Shown here in pieces: positions 8,931-18,065 of a DNA stretch of 64,000 nucleotides. The notes under the pieces are model-generated. The model was not told where the DNA came from and ran no database searches. It saw only the letters and a list, made by a program, of their open reading frames with translations. Position 1 is the first letter of the stretch. Each line of letters begins with the position of its first letter. The stretch lies in NCBI RefSeq assembly GCF_030527965.1, contig NZ_JAUMZU010000013.1, positions 1 to 64,000 on the forward strand, in the 5' to 3' direction. The DNA comes from Neisseria sp. (GTDB lineage: Bacteria; Pseudomonadota; Gammaproteobacteria; Burkholderiales; Neisseriaceae). Position numbers and translations under genes: made by a program.

Positions 8931-9254
8931 TTATTCTTCAGTATGCTCCGGCACAGCCACCGAGCGCACATTATTACTTTTTTCCTTATATTTCAAAATC
9001 GCACGGTCCAATTTATCCATCAGCACGTCAATCGCGGCATACATATCGGTGTTATCGGTTTGCTCCACATGCAAATCTTTGCCGGCCAGATGCACATGCG
9101 CTTCCGCTTTATTTTGCAACTTATCCACCGAGAGGGTTACAGTAACCTTAATCAGATTATCGGCATGGCGGTTGATGCGCGTCAATTTGCCTTCCACATG
9201 ATTTTTAATCGCTTCAGTAATATCAAAATTTAAACCGTTGATTTTCAGGTTCAT
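8931..9254 (-). CDS. hpf: Ribosome hibernation promoting factor (short HPF)
   Basis: A 107-residue protein with the full HPF/YfiA fold: MNLKINGLNFDITEAIKNHV, the basic strand KVTVTLSVDKLQNKAEAHVHL and DMYAAIDVLMDKLDRAILKYK. It lacks the C-terminal dimerisation domain of long HPFs, so it is the short gammaproteobacterial-type factor that makes inactive 100S ribosomes or stabilises resting ribosomes. It lies just downstream of rpoN in the same direction, the classical rpoN-hpf arrangement. Confidence 0.9.
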   Translation of the reverse strand: MNLKINGLNFDITEAIKNHVEGKLTRINRHADNLIKVTVTLSVDKLQNKAEAHVHLAGKDLHVEQTDNTDMYAAIDVLMDKLDRAILKYKEKSNNVRSVAVPEHTEE

Positions 9255-9330
9255 AGTTTTACTCCTTCGGTTGATAACAGACCTGCCTGTAAAAGCAGCC
9301 CTTCAAAAATCGCCATCGGGATTACGGCGC

Positions 9331-10686
9331 CTATTCCCTGCGCTGGCCGGCGGGCGGAATGCCCAGCGACTCGCGGTATTTGGCGACCGTGCGGCGGGCA
9401 ATATCAACGCCTTGCTGTTTAAGAAGGCTACTAATTGCCTCGTCTGAATACGGTTTTTTCTTGTTTTCTGCGGCTACCAGCTGCGTTACCATCGCTTTCA
9501 CGGCGCTTTGGCTGGTTCCTTCATTGTCATCATCTGCGGATACGGCTTGTGTGAAGAAATAGCGTAACGCAAACAACCCGCGCGGGCAAGACAAATATTT
9601 CTGGTTAACCGCGCGCGAAATCGTGCTCTCCGCCACCTCCAAATCATGCGCCGCGTCTTTCAGCAACATAGGGGTAAGGCCGATTTCTCCAAACACAAAA
9701 AAATCTTCCTGTTTATCCACGATATACTCGGCCAGCCGCAAAACCGTGCTTTTGCGTAACGCCAAACTGTCCACTTTCTGCCGTGCTTCCTGAATTTTTT
9801 CACGCCATACCGGATCCATCGCACTCTCTTCTTTCAGCGCTTCGCTCAATTCGGTATTGACTTGAATGCGCGGCCAGGCGGCTTCATTACTTTGCACCAG
9901 CCATTTGCCGTCTTTGCCTTCTTTGATAATGACATCGGGTTGGATATAGGAAGTCGGTTCGGCCGAAGCAAAACCATATGCAGGAAAAGGATTGAGTTTG
10001 CCCACCATTTCCAAAGCGGTTTGGATAACGGCAGCATCGTATTCGGGAAAATGTTTTTTTAGTTTGGTCGTATTCTGCTGCACACTTTTGCCCAAATCAT
10101 CCAAATGGCGGTGCACGATTCTGGCCGCACACTGCCGTGCAGGAGAAGCCGGCAGGCGCTGCAGTTGCAGCAAAAGCGATTCGGTCAGGCTCGCGGCGCC
10201 CACCCCCGGCGGGTCGAAAGTTTGCAAATAATCCAAGGCATCCCGCATTTCGTCTTCATCCAGCATCCATTCGAGCGGGCAATGGTCGATAACATCGGGA
10301 ATGCTGTCGGTCAGATAGCCTTGTTCGTCGAGAAAATCAATCAGAATATGCACGCGCGCGGCATCGGCGCGACTCAAAGGATGCTCACAAACTTGTTTGT
10401 GTAGATAATGGGTAAAGTCTTCTTCTTCGGCGATAGTCGCCCAGATGTCTTCCGCTTCATCGCCACTGATTTTATGGCGGCTGCCGACAGCGGCGGAAAC
10501 CATATTTTGCTCAAGAGGCGCCTCGGGCGTTTCTCCGCGTTCCAACAAAGGATTGTCTTGCAGCCAATCGTCTACTTCGCGCGCCAAATCCAGGCCGGAC
10601 ATTTGCAGAATGCGCAACGATTGCCGCATCGTCTGATTCAGCTGTTGCGTTTGCTTGAGTTTGAGGTGGAAGGATTGGCCGCTCAT
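9331..10686 (-). CDS. rpoN: RNA polymerase sigma-54 factor, apparently intact
   Basis: A 451-residue sigma-54. Region I is present (LKLKQTQQLNQTMRQSLRILQMSGLDL), then the core-binding domain, the helix-turn-helix (ESTISRAVNQKYLSCPRG) and the C-terminal RpoN box ARRTVAKYRE, which reads -24 promoter elements. In pathogenic Neisseria the rpoN-like gene is reported to have lost the helix-turn-helix region; here every domain is there, with no frameshift or stop. It sits between lptB and hpf, as in many proteobacteria. No sigma-54 activator (AAA+ enhancer-binding protein) is in this window. Confidence 0.9.
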   Translation of the reverse strand: MSGQSFHLKLKQTQQLNQTMRQSLRILQMSGLDLAREVDDWLQDNPLLERGETPEAPLEQNMVSAAVGSRHKISGDEAEDIWATIAEEEDFTHYLHKQVCEHPLSRADAARVHILIDFLDEQGYLTDSIPDVIDHCPLEWMLDEDEMRDALDYLQTFDPPGVGAASLTESLLLQLQRLPASPARQCAARIVHRHLDDLGKSVQQNTTKLKKHFPEYDAAVIQTALEMVGKLNPFPAYGFASAEPTSYIQPDVIIKEGKDGKWLVQSNEAAWPRIQVNTELSEALKEESAMDPVWREKIQEARQKVDSLALRKSTVLRLAEYIVDKQEDFFVFGEIGLTPMLLKDAAHDLEVAESTISRAVNQKYLSCPRGLFALRYFFTQAVSADDDNEGTSQSAVKAMVTQLVAAENKKKPYSDEAISSLLKQQGVDIARRTVAKYRESLGIPPAGQRRE

Positions 10687-10791
10687 AATGTGGTTTTCCG
10701 TAATACGGGAAATGGTTTGTTATTTTACCTCAGGCGGTATATCCGCCTGGTATATGGTTATTTTAAGCGTTTATCATCAAAAAGGAAATAA

Positions 10792-11526
10792 TCAATAATT
10801 AAAATTTTCACCTAAGTAAACAGCGCGCACCTGCTCGTTATTCACCAGCTCCTCCGGCGTGCCGGTTGCCAAAACCTTACCATCGCTGATAATGAAACCG
10901 CGGTCGCAAATACGCAAGGTTTCCCGCACGTTATGATCGGTTATCAACACGCCGATACCTCGCTCCTTAAGAAAACCGATAATTTTCTGAATATCAATAA
11001 CGGCAATCGGGTCGACACCCGCAAACGGCTCATCCAATAGGATAAACCGCGGCTGCATAGCCAAAACGCGGGCGATTTCCACCCTTCTGCGCTCGCCGCC
11101 CGACAAAGAAGGCGCAGGGTTGTTACGCAAGCGCTCAATATTCAAGTCGGCCAGAATCTGCTCCAAACGCCGGTTGATTTCTGCTTTGTCGCGGTTGTTG
11201 ATTTCTAAAATGGCGCGGATGTTTTGCTCCACCGTCATTTTACGGAAAATCGAGGCCTCCTGCGGCAAATAGCCCAAGCCCAACCGAGCCCGCTCATAAA
11301 TCGGCATATGCCGCAGCTCTTTACCGTCGAGCAGGATACTGCCGGTATCGGCGGCAATCAGGCCGACAATCATGTAAAAACTGGTGGTTTTGCCTGCACC
11401 GTTCGGACCGAGCAGGCCGACCACTTCTCCGCTTTTGATGTCAAGTGAAAAGTCTTTTACAACTTGTCGTTTTTTAAAAGTTTTTTGCAGGTTGCTGACC
11501 ACTAGGCTGCTTGTTGTTTGTTCCAT
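10792..11526 (-). CDS. lptB: LPS export ABC transporter ATPase LptB
   Basis: A 244-residue ABC ATPase of the LptB family. Walker [10 protein letters not shown] is at 40-48, the Q-loop Gln is at 89, signature LSGGE at 141-145, Walker B LLDEP with D-loop GVDP at 163-173, and the switch His at 198. The end, RAVYLGENF, is typical of LptB. It powers LptFG to extract lipopolysaccharide (here LOS) from the inner membrane. It follows lptA in the same direction, but 242 nt apart with DUS copies between, so it may have its own promoter. Confidence 0.95.
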   Translation of the reverse strand: MEQTTSSLVVSNLQKTFKKRQVVKDFSLDIKSGEVVGLLGPNGAGKTTSFYMIVGLIAADTGSILLDGKELRHMPIYERARLGLGYLPQEASIFRKMTVEQNIRAILEINNRDKAEINRRLEQILADLNIERLRNNPAPSLSGGERRRVEIARVLAMQPRFILLDEPFAGVDPIAVIDIQKIIGFLKERGIGVLITDHNVRETLRICDRGFIISDGKVLATGTPEELVNNEQVRAVYLGENFNY

Positions 11527-11578
11527 AAAATCTCGTATTGCAGGCCGAAGCGCTGCGTATTATTAAATTTCGATTGTT

Positions 11579-11590
11579 TTCAGACAGGCA
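11579..11590 (-). repeat. Single DNA uptake sequence (TG-wadDUS)
   Basis: An exact TGCCTGTCTGAA on the minus strand, unpaired, between lptA and lptB. Confidence 0.8.
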
Positions 11591-11768
11591 TCATCACTAC
11601 CAAAAAATTGATTCAAATAAATATATTACTGTTGTTAACGCCTATATATTTAATGATTTTGACAGGCATAAGCCATCTATTTAGTAATCCACAATATTTT
11701 TTTGTAACGAAAAGGAAGTGATATCTTCCGTCTCCTCCCACAGCGCCGATTTTCAGACAAGCATTTGC

Positions 11769-12284
11769 TTATTTTTTGCTGGTGGGTTGTATCACAACCG
11801 TAACCCGTTTACCTGATTTGCCTGCTGAAGCGCCGCTGCCGTTTACCGTATAGACTTCGGTGCGGGTATTGTAGACAATGCTGTTGCCTTCCGCCCTATC
11901 TCCGCCTCGGGTTACCTTGGCATTGCCGGAAAGCCTAACCACACCAGTGTCGGAAGCATATTCCACATTGTTGGCCTGACCGTCAACTTTTCCGCCTTTA
12001 TCCAGCTCCTGGCCGAATTTGACGGGGCTGCCGCTGGCTTTCATAAATTGATTGCCCTTGGCATCTTTCGACACGGTTACGCTGCCCGCGCGGATATACA
12101 TAGTTCCCTGAGTGATGATTACATTACCGCTGAACGTAGTAGTTTGGTTTTTCTGATCAAGCGTGCCTTGATCGGCCTCGATTTCAATCGGCTTATTGCG
12201 ATCGCTTTCTACGGCATAAACCGGTGCGACGGTACATACCAACACACATGCGGCAACCGCGGTTTTAAGGTTTTTTAGGGTCAT
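11769..12284 (-). CDS. lptA: LPS transport periplasmic protein LptA
   Basis: A 171-residue protein with a signal peptide (KTAVAACVLVCTVAPVYA) and an OstA-type beta-jellyroll: KPIEIEADQGTLDQKN, TTFSGNVIITQGTMYI, ARAGSVTVSKD and VRLSGNAKVTRGGDRAEG. LptA subunits form the periplasmic bridge that carries LOS to LptDE. The start overlaps the end of lptC by 20 nt, the usual coupling. The basic C-terminus (TSKK) is close to the stop. Confidence 0.93.
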   Translation of the reverse strand: MTLKNLKTAVAACVLVCTVAPVYAVESDRNKPIEIEADQGTLDQKNQTTTFSGNVIITQGTMYIRAGSVTVSKDAKGNQFMKASGSPVKFGQELDKGGKVDGQANNVEYASDTGVVRLSGNAKVTRGGDRAEGNSIVYNTRTEVYTVNGSGASAGKSGKRVTVVIQPTSKK

Positions 12285-12846
12285 AAATGGTGGCTTTCAC
12301 TCGTGAAGGCAAATTCAATATGCCTTTTTCATTATCGTAAGTCAAACCGTTTGCCGTACCATGCGAACGACCATATTGGTATTCCACTTTGGCATCGGTG
12401 TGGGCATTTTCGGTTTTCGTATCAATCATCATACGGCTGGTTTTCAACATTCCGGCGGGTTTATCAGCTTCTGCGGCTTTGGTCATCACCACGTCGTTTT
12501 CAAAATAAACCTGCCTGTTTTCCGTATCATAACGGGCATTTTTACTCTTAACCTGATAAATCTGCCGCCCTTGGCTAAACATTTTCAAATCGGGCGTGGC
12601 AAATACCACTTCGTCTTTATTAGGCAATTGCCACGCTTTTTCGGCACTCAGATTTTCTCTAATCCGCCCTGCTTCATCAAAACGTATGCCGGAAATGCCG
12701 CGCATCTCATATTTCGGCTCGTTCGGATTAGGTGCCGTTTCTTCTACATGAATTTCACTGATACGGCCGAGCCATGCGCTCAAGCCGCCCAAAGCAACGG
12801 CCAACACCAAAGGAAACAGCCAGCCCGAGCGCAATTTAATCATCAT
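12265..12846 (-). CDS. lptC: LPS export protein LptC
   Basis: A 193-residue bitopic protein with one N-terminal transmembrane helix (WLFPLVLAVALGGLSAWL) and a periplasmic jellyroll (YEMRGISGIRFDEAGRI, FATPDLKMFSQGRQIYQV, RSHGTANGLTYDNEKGILNL). It hands LOS from LptBFG to LptA. It overlaps kdsC by 4 nt and lptA by 20 nt, so the three are translated as a coupled unit. Confidence 0.92.
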   Translation of the reverse strand: MMIKLRSGWLFPLVLAVALGGLSAWLGRISEIHVEETAPNPNEPKYEMRGISGIRFDEAGRIRENLSAEKAWQLPNKDEVVFATPDLKMFSQGRQIYQVKSKNARYDTENRQVYFENDVVMTKAAEADKPAGMLKTSRMMIDTKTENAHTDAKVEYQYGRSHGTANGLTYDNEKGILNLPSRVKATIYDPKKP

Positions 12847-13379
12847 TTAATATATTCTTCCAATGCCGTTTGCAGCGTGCCTCGTGCCTGCATAATCAAG
12901 TCGCACAATTCGCGAACCGCGCCTTTTCCTGCGCTTTTTCGGGTAATGTAAGCCGCATGTTGCAACACAAACTCGTGCGCTTCCGGCACCGCTACGGGCA
13001 GGCCGCAACGCACCATTACCGGCAAATCCACCACATCGTCGCCAATAAACGCACATTCCTGCTCTTCGACTGAAGCGACTTGCCGCAGTTCATTATAAAC
13101 GGCTTTTTTATCGTGCACGCCTTTGTAATAATACCCTATGCCGAGCTGTTTCGCGCGTATCCCGACCGACGGTGCATCCCGCCCGGTAATAATCGCCGTT
13201 TGCACACCGCTTTGCTGCAACATTTTCAAACCATGCCCGTCAAGCGTATGGAAAGATTTGATTTCCTCTCCGTTATCTCGGATATAGATGCGACCATCTG
13301 TCAGCACGCCGTCCACATCCATAATCAAGAGTTTGATACGGGCGGCACGTTGTTGGATTTCGTTATCAGATAAAGTCAT
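12843..13379 (-). CDS. kdsC: 3-deoxy-D-manno-octulosonate 8-phosphate phosphatase KdsC
   Basis: A 178-residue C0-type HAD phosphatase with nucleophile and acid/base Asp21 and Asp23 in MDVDGVLTDG, motif II in TAIITGRDAPSV, the KGVHDKK lysine and motif IV IGDDVVDLPVM. It removes phosphate from Kdo-8-P to give Kdo. It is encoded between kdsD (arabinose-5-P isomerase, earlier step) and lptC, linking Kdo synthesis to LOS export. Confidence 0.93.
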   Translation of the reverse strand: MTLSDNEIQQRAARIKLLIMDVDGVLTDGRIYIRDNGEEIKSFHTLDGHGLKMLQQSGVQTAIITGRDAPSVGIRAKQLGIGYYYKGVHDKKAVYNELRQVASVEEQECAFIGDDVVDLPVMVRCGLPVAVPEAHEFVLQHAAYITRKSAGKGAVRELCDLIMQARGTLQTALEEYIK

Positions 13380-13424
13380 CGCTATTCTTTCTTTTCCAGA
13401 CAGGCTTTTCGAAGAATGGGTACT

Positions 13425-14402
13425 TCAGGCAATGCGGGCAAGCAACAAATCGTGCATCGAAACCGCGCCTTGTAATTTGCCTGCTTCGTCAATCACCAGC
13501 AAACTGCTGATTTTCTGCTCCTGCATATTTTTCAGCGCTTCAGTCGCCAGCTTTTCCGCCGAGATGGTTTTGGGGTTCTGATTCATTACCTCGCCTAATG
13601 TAATGGCACTGACTTGCTCGCATTTTTCGAATACGCGACGCAAGTCGCCGTCGGTAAACACGCCTAAAAGTTTGTGCTCGTCATCCGTAACCACAACCAT
13701 GCCCAGACCTTTGGCGCTCATAGTCAGAATGCCTTCGCGCAATGTCGTTTCCAGCCCTGCAATCGGCAAACGCTCGCCCGTACGCATAATATCCGCAACC
13801 CTCATCAGCAAACGCTTCCCCAATCTGCCCGCAGGATGGCTCAAGGCAAAATCATCGGGTGTAAACGAGCGCGCCCGCAATAATGCCACCGCCAGCGCAT
13901 CACCCAATGCTAAAGCGGCCGTGCTGCTTGAAGTGGGCGCAAGGCCGAGCGGGCAGGCTTCTTTTGAAACGCTTGCGGTAATGTGCACATCGGCATTTTT
14001 CGCCAAGGTTGAATCAGGATTAGCCGTGATGCAAACCAAGGTGATTTTTTTGCGTTTCAAAGCGGGCAGCAGCGTAACGATTTCATCGCTCTCGCCTGAA
14101 TTGGATACCGCAATCACCACATCGCCGTCTACAATCATGCCTAAATCGCCGTGCGCTGCTTCGGCCGGATGAACGAAAAAGGCCGGAGTTCCGGTGGAAG
14201 CCAGCGTTGCCGCTATTTTACGGCAGATATGGCCTGATTTCCCTACGCCGGAAACCACCACCCGGCCGGTGCAGGCTAATATCGCGTCTATCGCTTCGAT
14301 AAAATGATTGTCAAGCGAAGCAGCCACTTCCAATAAGCTTTCCGCTTCCGTTTGCAGCACTTCGCGCGCCCAACCGATATAACTTTGTTGATTGTTTTGC
14401 AT
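13425..14402 (-). CDS. kdsD: Arabinose-5-phosphate isomerase KdsD
   Basis: A 325-residue sugar isomerase with an N-terminal SIS domain (VVVSGVGKSGHICRKIAATLASTG, VIAVSNSGESDEIV) and two C-terminal CBS domains (about 205-325). It converts ribulose-5-P to arabinose-5-P, the first step toward Kdo. The open frame extends 26 codons upstream; I start at MQNNQQSYIGW, which matches the family length. Head of the kdsD-kdsC-lptC-lptA block; divergent from transaldolase, with about 100 nt between start codons that must hold both promoters. Confidence 0.93.
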   Translation of the reverse strand: MQNNQQSYIGWAREVLQTEAESLLEVAASLDNHFIEAIDAILACTGRVVVSGVGKSGHICRKIAATLASTGTPAFFVHPAEAAHGDLGMIVDGDVVIAVSNSGESDEIVTLLPALKRKKITLVCITANPDSTLAKNADVHITASVSKEACPLGLAPTSSSTAALALGDALAVALLRARSFTPDDFALSHPAGRLGKRLLMRVADIMRTGERLPIAGLETTLREGILTMSAKGLGMVVVTDDEHKLLGVFTDGDLRRVFEKCEQVSAITLGEVMNQNPKTISAEKLATEALKNMQEQKISSLLVIDEAGKLQGAVSMHDLLLARIA

Positions 14403-14500
14403 AGCAGTTACGTTACCATCATTCAGGGCTATCCAAATCCACGTTTTCGCGTTAGGATTGACTTTTACCCGTTCACACAAGTAGACAAGAGGATTCTAAG

Positions 14501-15556
14501 ATGACCATTTTATCGGACGTTAAAGCATTAGGACAACAAATTTGGCTCGATAACCTTTCCCGCTCGCTCATCCAGAGCGGCGAGTTGGCGCAAATGCTGA
14601 AACAAGGGGTGTGCGGCGTAACCTCCAATCCGGCTATTTTTCAGAAAGCTTTCGCCGGTGACCCATTGTATGCCGAAGACATTGCAAAATTAAAAGCACA
14701 AAAGCTCAGCCCCAAAGCATGTTACGAAACCATGGCTGTAGCCGATGTACAGGCCGCCTGCGACGTATGCCTGCCTGAATTCCAATCCACCGGCGGCAAA
14801 ACCGGCTTTGTCAGCTTGGAAGTGGCGCCTGACCTGTCTCACGATGCCGCAGGCACCGTTGCCGAAGCCAAACGCCTGCACGCTGCGATTGCCCGTGAAA
14901 ATGTCATGATTAAAGTGCCTGCGACCGATGCCGGGTTGGCTGCCTTAACCGAATTGGTTGCCGCAGGCATCAGCGTCAACCTAACGCTGCTTTTTTCACG
15001 CGCTCAAACACTAAAGGCATATCAGGCCTATAGTGACGGCATCACAAAACGTCTGGCAGCCGGGAACTCGGTTGACCGCATCCATGTTGTAGCCAGCTTT
15101 TTCGTCTCACGCGTCGATAATGCGCTGGATGCCACTTTGCCCGAGCATCTGCAAGGTAAAATTGCCATTGCACTGGCTAAGGCCGCTTATTCGGACTGGG
15201 CGCAATTTTTCAGCAGCGCCAAATTCTCCGAGTTGCAACGGCAAGGCGCCAACCGTGTCGAACTTTTGTGGGCCTCTACCGGCGTAAAAAACCCCGCTTA
15301 CCCGGATACTTTATATGTAGACAGCCTGATTGGTCCGAATACCGTCAACACCGTACCCGATGCCACGCTTAAAGCCTTTATCGACCACGGCACCGCTCAA
15401 ACCACTCTGACCGCTGATGTCGACTCAGCCCAACGGCAGCTTGAGGAAACAGTCAAACTCGGTATTGATCTGGAAGCCCTTGCTACCCGTTTACAAGAAG
15501 ACGGTTTGAAACAATTCGAAGAAGCCTTTGAAAAATTGTTAGCGCCGTTGTCTTAA
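14501..15556 (+). CDS. tal: Transaldolase
   Basis: A 351-residue transaldolase of the longer (TalAB-distant, actinobacterial/Neisseria) type. The Schiff-base lysine is Lys138 in [11 protein letters not shown]. Other motifs are [21 protein letters not shown] and [14 protein letters not shown]. It transfers dihydroxyacetone units in the pentose phosphate pathway. The ATG follows AAGAGGA at a good distance. A single-gene unit with a strong paired-DUS terminator. Confidence 0.93.
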   Translation: MTILSDVKALGQQIWLDNLSRSLIQSGELAQMLKQGVCGVTSNPAIFQKAFAGDPLYAEDIAKLKAQKLSPKACYETMAVADVQAACDVCLPEFQSTGGKTGFVSLEVAPDLSHDAAGTVAEAKRLHAAIARENVMIKVPATDAGLAALTELVAAGISVNLTLLFSRAQTLKAYQAYSDGITKRLAAGNSVDRIHVVASFFVSRVDNALDATLPEHLQGKIAIALAKAAYSDWAQFFSSAKFSELQRQGANRVELLWASTGVKNPAYPDTLYVDSLIGPNTVNTVPDATLKAFIDHGTAQTTLTADVDSAQRQLEETVKLGIDLEALATRLQEDGLKQFEEAFEKLLAPLS

Positions 15557-15570
15557 ACACAAGTGCACAG

Positions 15571-15610
15571 AATAAATGCCTGTCTGAATGTTTTCAGACA
15601 GGCATTTATT
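15571..15610 (+). terminator. Paired-DUS terminator of tal
   Basis: An 18-bp stem: 15571-15588 (AATAAATGCCTGTCTGAA) pairs with 15593-15610; loop of 4 nt. Confidence 0.8.
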
Positions 15611-15790
15611 CTGCCGTCCTCATCTTCACTCTATTTATCCCTACACTGTAGAAACGCTGCACATTATCAGCACGCTCAAGCAGCAGCGTATGGGAAAACA
15701 GACTTCCGTTTTAATTAAAGAGCATCTTTTATCAACATCAAACAAAACGGCGAAATAAGTTGTTAACACGCTCGGGCTTATCCAACACGT

Positions 15791-17179
15791 TTATGATTTC
15801 AACTCTTTTGCCCGTTTGGCAAATATAAAGCGAACCTGCAAACCATTAGGCCGAACATTGTTAGCCATGATTTTACCGTTGTGCTGCTCAACGATATGCT
15901 TGGTCAGCGCCAAGCCCAAGCCGGTGCCTTGTTTGTTTGCACTGCTGTCTGCCCGATAGAAAGCGGTGAAAATATGCGGCAGCTGGCTTTCCGCCACGCC
16001 GGGGCCGTTATCGGTTACTTCCACAATCCAATTTTTTGAATCTTGGTAAAGTTTCACTTGGATGGTGCTGCCCTCCGGGCTGTAATTCATGGCATTGCGT
16101 ATAACATTGTCGAAAGCACGGTAAAGATAGCTTTCGTTGGCTTGCATCTTGGTATCTTCGGGTACTTTATCGATTTGCAACTGTACCGTTTGATGGTTTT
16201 TCTCTGCCACAGCCTGGCTGTCTTCCACCAGATTGCGCAACAGAGGCACCAATGCAAGATTTTCTTTTTCCATCGGCACATTATCGGTTTCCAAACGGGA
16301 AAGCGTCAGCAATTCGCCCACCAAAGCATCCATCCGCACCAATTCGCTCTCCAAACGCTGCAAATATTGATCCTGCTTCTTCGGCTGCGCCTGAATCAGA
16401 CCGATGATTGCTTGCATGCGCGCCAACGGCGAGCGCATTTCATGGGAAACGTGGTGCAGCAAATGACGCTCTTTGCTAACCAATTTCTGCAACTGCTGGG
16501 CCATCTTGTCGAACTGGTCGGCCAATTGTGACAATTCGTCGTCCCGGTCGGTCATCTGCTGCGAAATCCGCGTTTCCAAATCGCCTGCCGCCAAACGGTT
16601 CATACCCCGACCCAAAATGCGGATGGGTTTGGTAATATTGTTGGCCAGAATATAGGCCAGCAATAAGCCCACCACAAAAATAAAGCTCAGAATAATGATT
16701 TCATGCCATACCGGCTCCAGCGGCAGGCCGGGAATAAACAACGGGCTGATAGGACGTTGCAGGCGGCGGTTTTTCCAATCTTTCACAAAAAACAAATATT
16801 CTTCGCCCCAGCGGTCGTATTCTATTCTTGCGTATTCCAAATTAACCTGTTTGATTGCCGCGCTACGGGCAGATTCTACGATTTTTGCTTCAATCGGCCG
16901 ACCCAATACGTCTTGCTTATTATCCCCGGTAATCATATACACGTTTTGGGAAATCGGATGCTCGCTCCATTCCTGCAAAATATCTTTCGCACCTTGGGCT
17001 CCGCGCGCTCTGAATGCCGAAATCATACTGTTGAGCAAGGTAGTTTCCAAAACGCGTTGCTGCTTGAAATGGTTTTCCGCAACGGTATTCTGCACCACCC
17101 AGAAAGAAAAACTCGCCACGAATATGGCGCAGATAATCACGGCGCAAAACGTGGCGAATATGCGTTGAAACAGTTTCAT
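15791..17179 (-). CDS. misS: Sensor histidine kinase MisS
   Basis: A 462-residue membrane kinase of the CpxA/EnvZ class: transmembrane helix 8-30, periplasmic domain about 31-158, second helix 160-180, HAMP domain (NNITKPIRILGRGMNRLAAGDL), phospho-acceptor His246 in HHVSHEMRSPLARM, N-box NVIRNAMNYSPEG, and G-boxes DNGPGV and GTGLGLAL. It pairs with the regulator encoded 18 nt upstream. In meningococcus MisRS senses envelope stress and controls disulphide and surface-structure genes; that role is transferred by homology and by conserved placement next to pglL. Confidence 0.88.
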   Translation of the reverse strand: MKLFQRIFATFCAVIICAIFVASFSFWVVQNTVAENHFKQQRVLETTLLNSMISAFRARGAQGAKDILQEWSEHPISQNVYMITGDNKQDVLGRPIEAKIVESARSAAIKQVNLEYARIEYDRWGEEYLFFVKDWKNRRLQRPISPLFIPGLPLEPVWHEIIILSFIFVVGLLLAYILANNITKPIRILGRGMNRLAAGDLETRISQQMTDRDDELSQLADQFDKMAQQLQKLVSKERHLLHHVSHEMRSPLARMQAIIGLIQAQPKKQDQYLQRLESELVRMDALVGELLTLSRLETDNVPMEKENLALVPLLRNLVEDSQAVAEKNHQTVQLQIDKVPEDTKMQANESYLYRAFDNVIRNAMNYSPEGSTIQVKLYQDSKNWIVEVTDNGPGVAESQLPHIFTAFYRADSSANKQGTGLGLALTKHIVEQHNGKIMANNVRPNGLQVRFIFAKRAKELKS

Positions 17180-17197
17180 GAAAAGGTCTGTTTCCGA

Positions 17198-17875
17198 TTA
17201 GTTTTTAACAAACAAATAACCCAAACCGCGCACGGTCTGAATCAGGGACGCATCGCCCAATTTATGGCGAATGCTGGAAATGTGAACATCAATGCTGCGA
17301 TCAAACTTAGCCAGTTTGCGATCAAGCGCTTCGATAGACAGAGTTTCTTTGCTAACCACCTGCCCCGCATGACGCATCAACACTTCCAAAAGGTTAAATT
17401 CGGTACTGGTCAATTCCAAAGGCTCCTCGCCGATGGTTGCCTGACGCTTGGCCGGATACAGGGTTACATTGCTTACCGAAATGCTGTTGGGCGCACTGCT
17501 TTGCTCGGCCGCACTTTGGGCACGTCGCAAAATGGCGTTGATGCGAGCCAACAGCTCGCGCGGTGTGCATGGTTTAGGCACATAGTCGTCGGCGCCCATT
17601 TCCAATCCGATGATGCGATCGATATCATCGCCCTTGGCTGTCAGCATGATAATCGGCACGGTGCTTTGCGCACGAACGGTTTTCAATACTTCCAAGCCAT
17701 TCATTTTCGGCATCATGGAATCAAGCACAACCACATCGTAATTACCGGATAAAATCTCTTGAACACCTGCCTCACCATCCGGCACACTGCGTACGTTCAA
17801 GCCTTCGGCTGTGAGATATTCGGTCAGCAGTTCGGTTAATAAAGCATCGTCATCTACCAATAACACATGGCTCAT
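17198..17875 (-). CDS. misR: Response regulator MisR (OmpR family)
   Basis: A 225-residue regulator: receiver domain 1-115 with acidic pocket D8-D10 and phospho-acceptor Asp52 (VVLDSMMPKMNG), LTAKGDD, and PKPCTPRELLARI (Lys101-region), then an OmpR-type winged helix (LTSTEFNLLEVLMRHAGQVVS, DVHISSIRHKLG). It is transcribed first in the misR-misS operon; the ATG is preceded by AAGGAAA. The Cys-containing PKPCTP is usual for this lineage. Confidence 0.9.
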   Translation of the reverse strand: MSHVLLVDDDALLTELLTEYLTAEGLNVRSVPDGEAGVQEILSGNYDVVVLDSMMPKMNGLEVLKTVRAQSTVPIIMLTAKGDDIDRIIGLEMGADDYVPKPCTPRELLARINAILRRAQSAAEQSSAPNSISVSNVTLYPAKRQATIGEEPLELTSTEFNLLEVLMRHAGQVVSKETLSIEALDRKLAKFDRSIDVHISSIRHKLGDASLIQTVRGLGYLFVKN

Positions 17876-18053
17876 TGTGTATTTCCTTATCTAGTTGTCT
17901 TTAAAATTCAAGGATGCCTTCCATTGGAGAATGGCTGAAGCTATCTTAACATGCAAAGCTGTATTTTTGGTAGCTGGCGCCATGACCCTTTTGCGCTTTT
18001 TTGCATGGCATGTTAAGGGCTTTACATTAGGCAACCGCCTTGCTTACACTGTT

Positions 18054-18065
18054 TTCAGACAGGCA
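18054..18065 (-). repeat. Single DNA uptake sequence at the end of pglL
   Basis: An exact TG-wadDUS on the minus strand, directly downstream of the pglL stop codon; unpaired. Confidence 0.8.
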
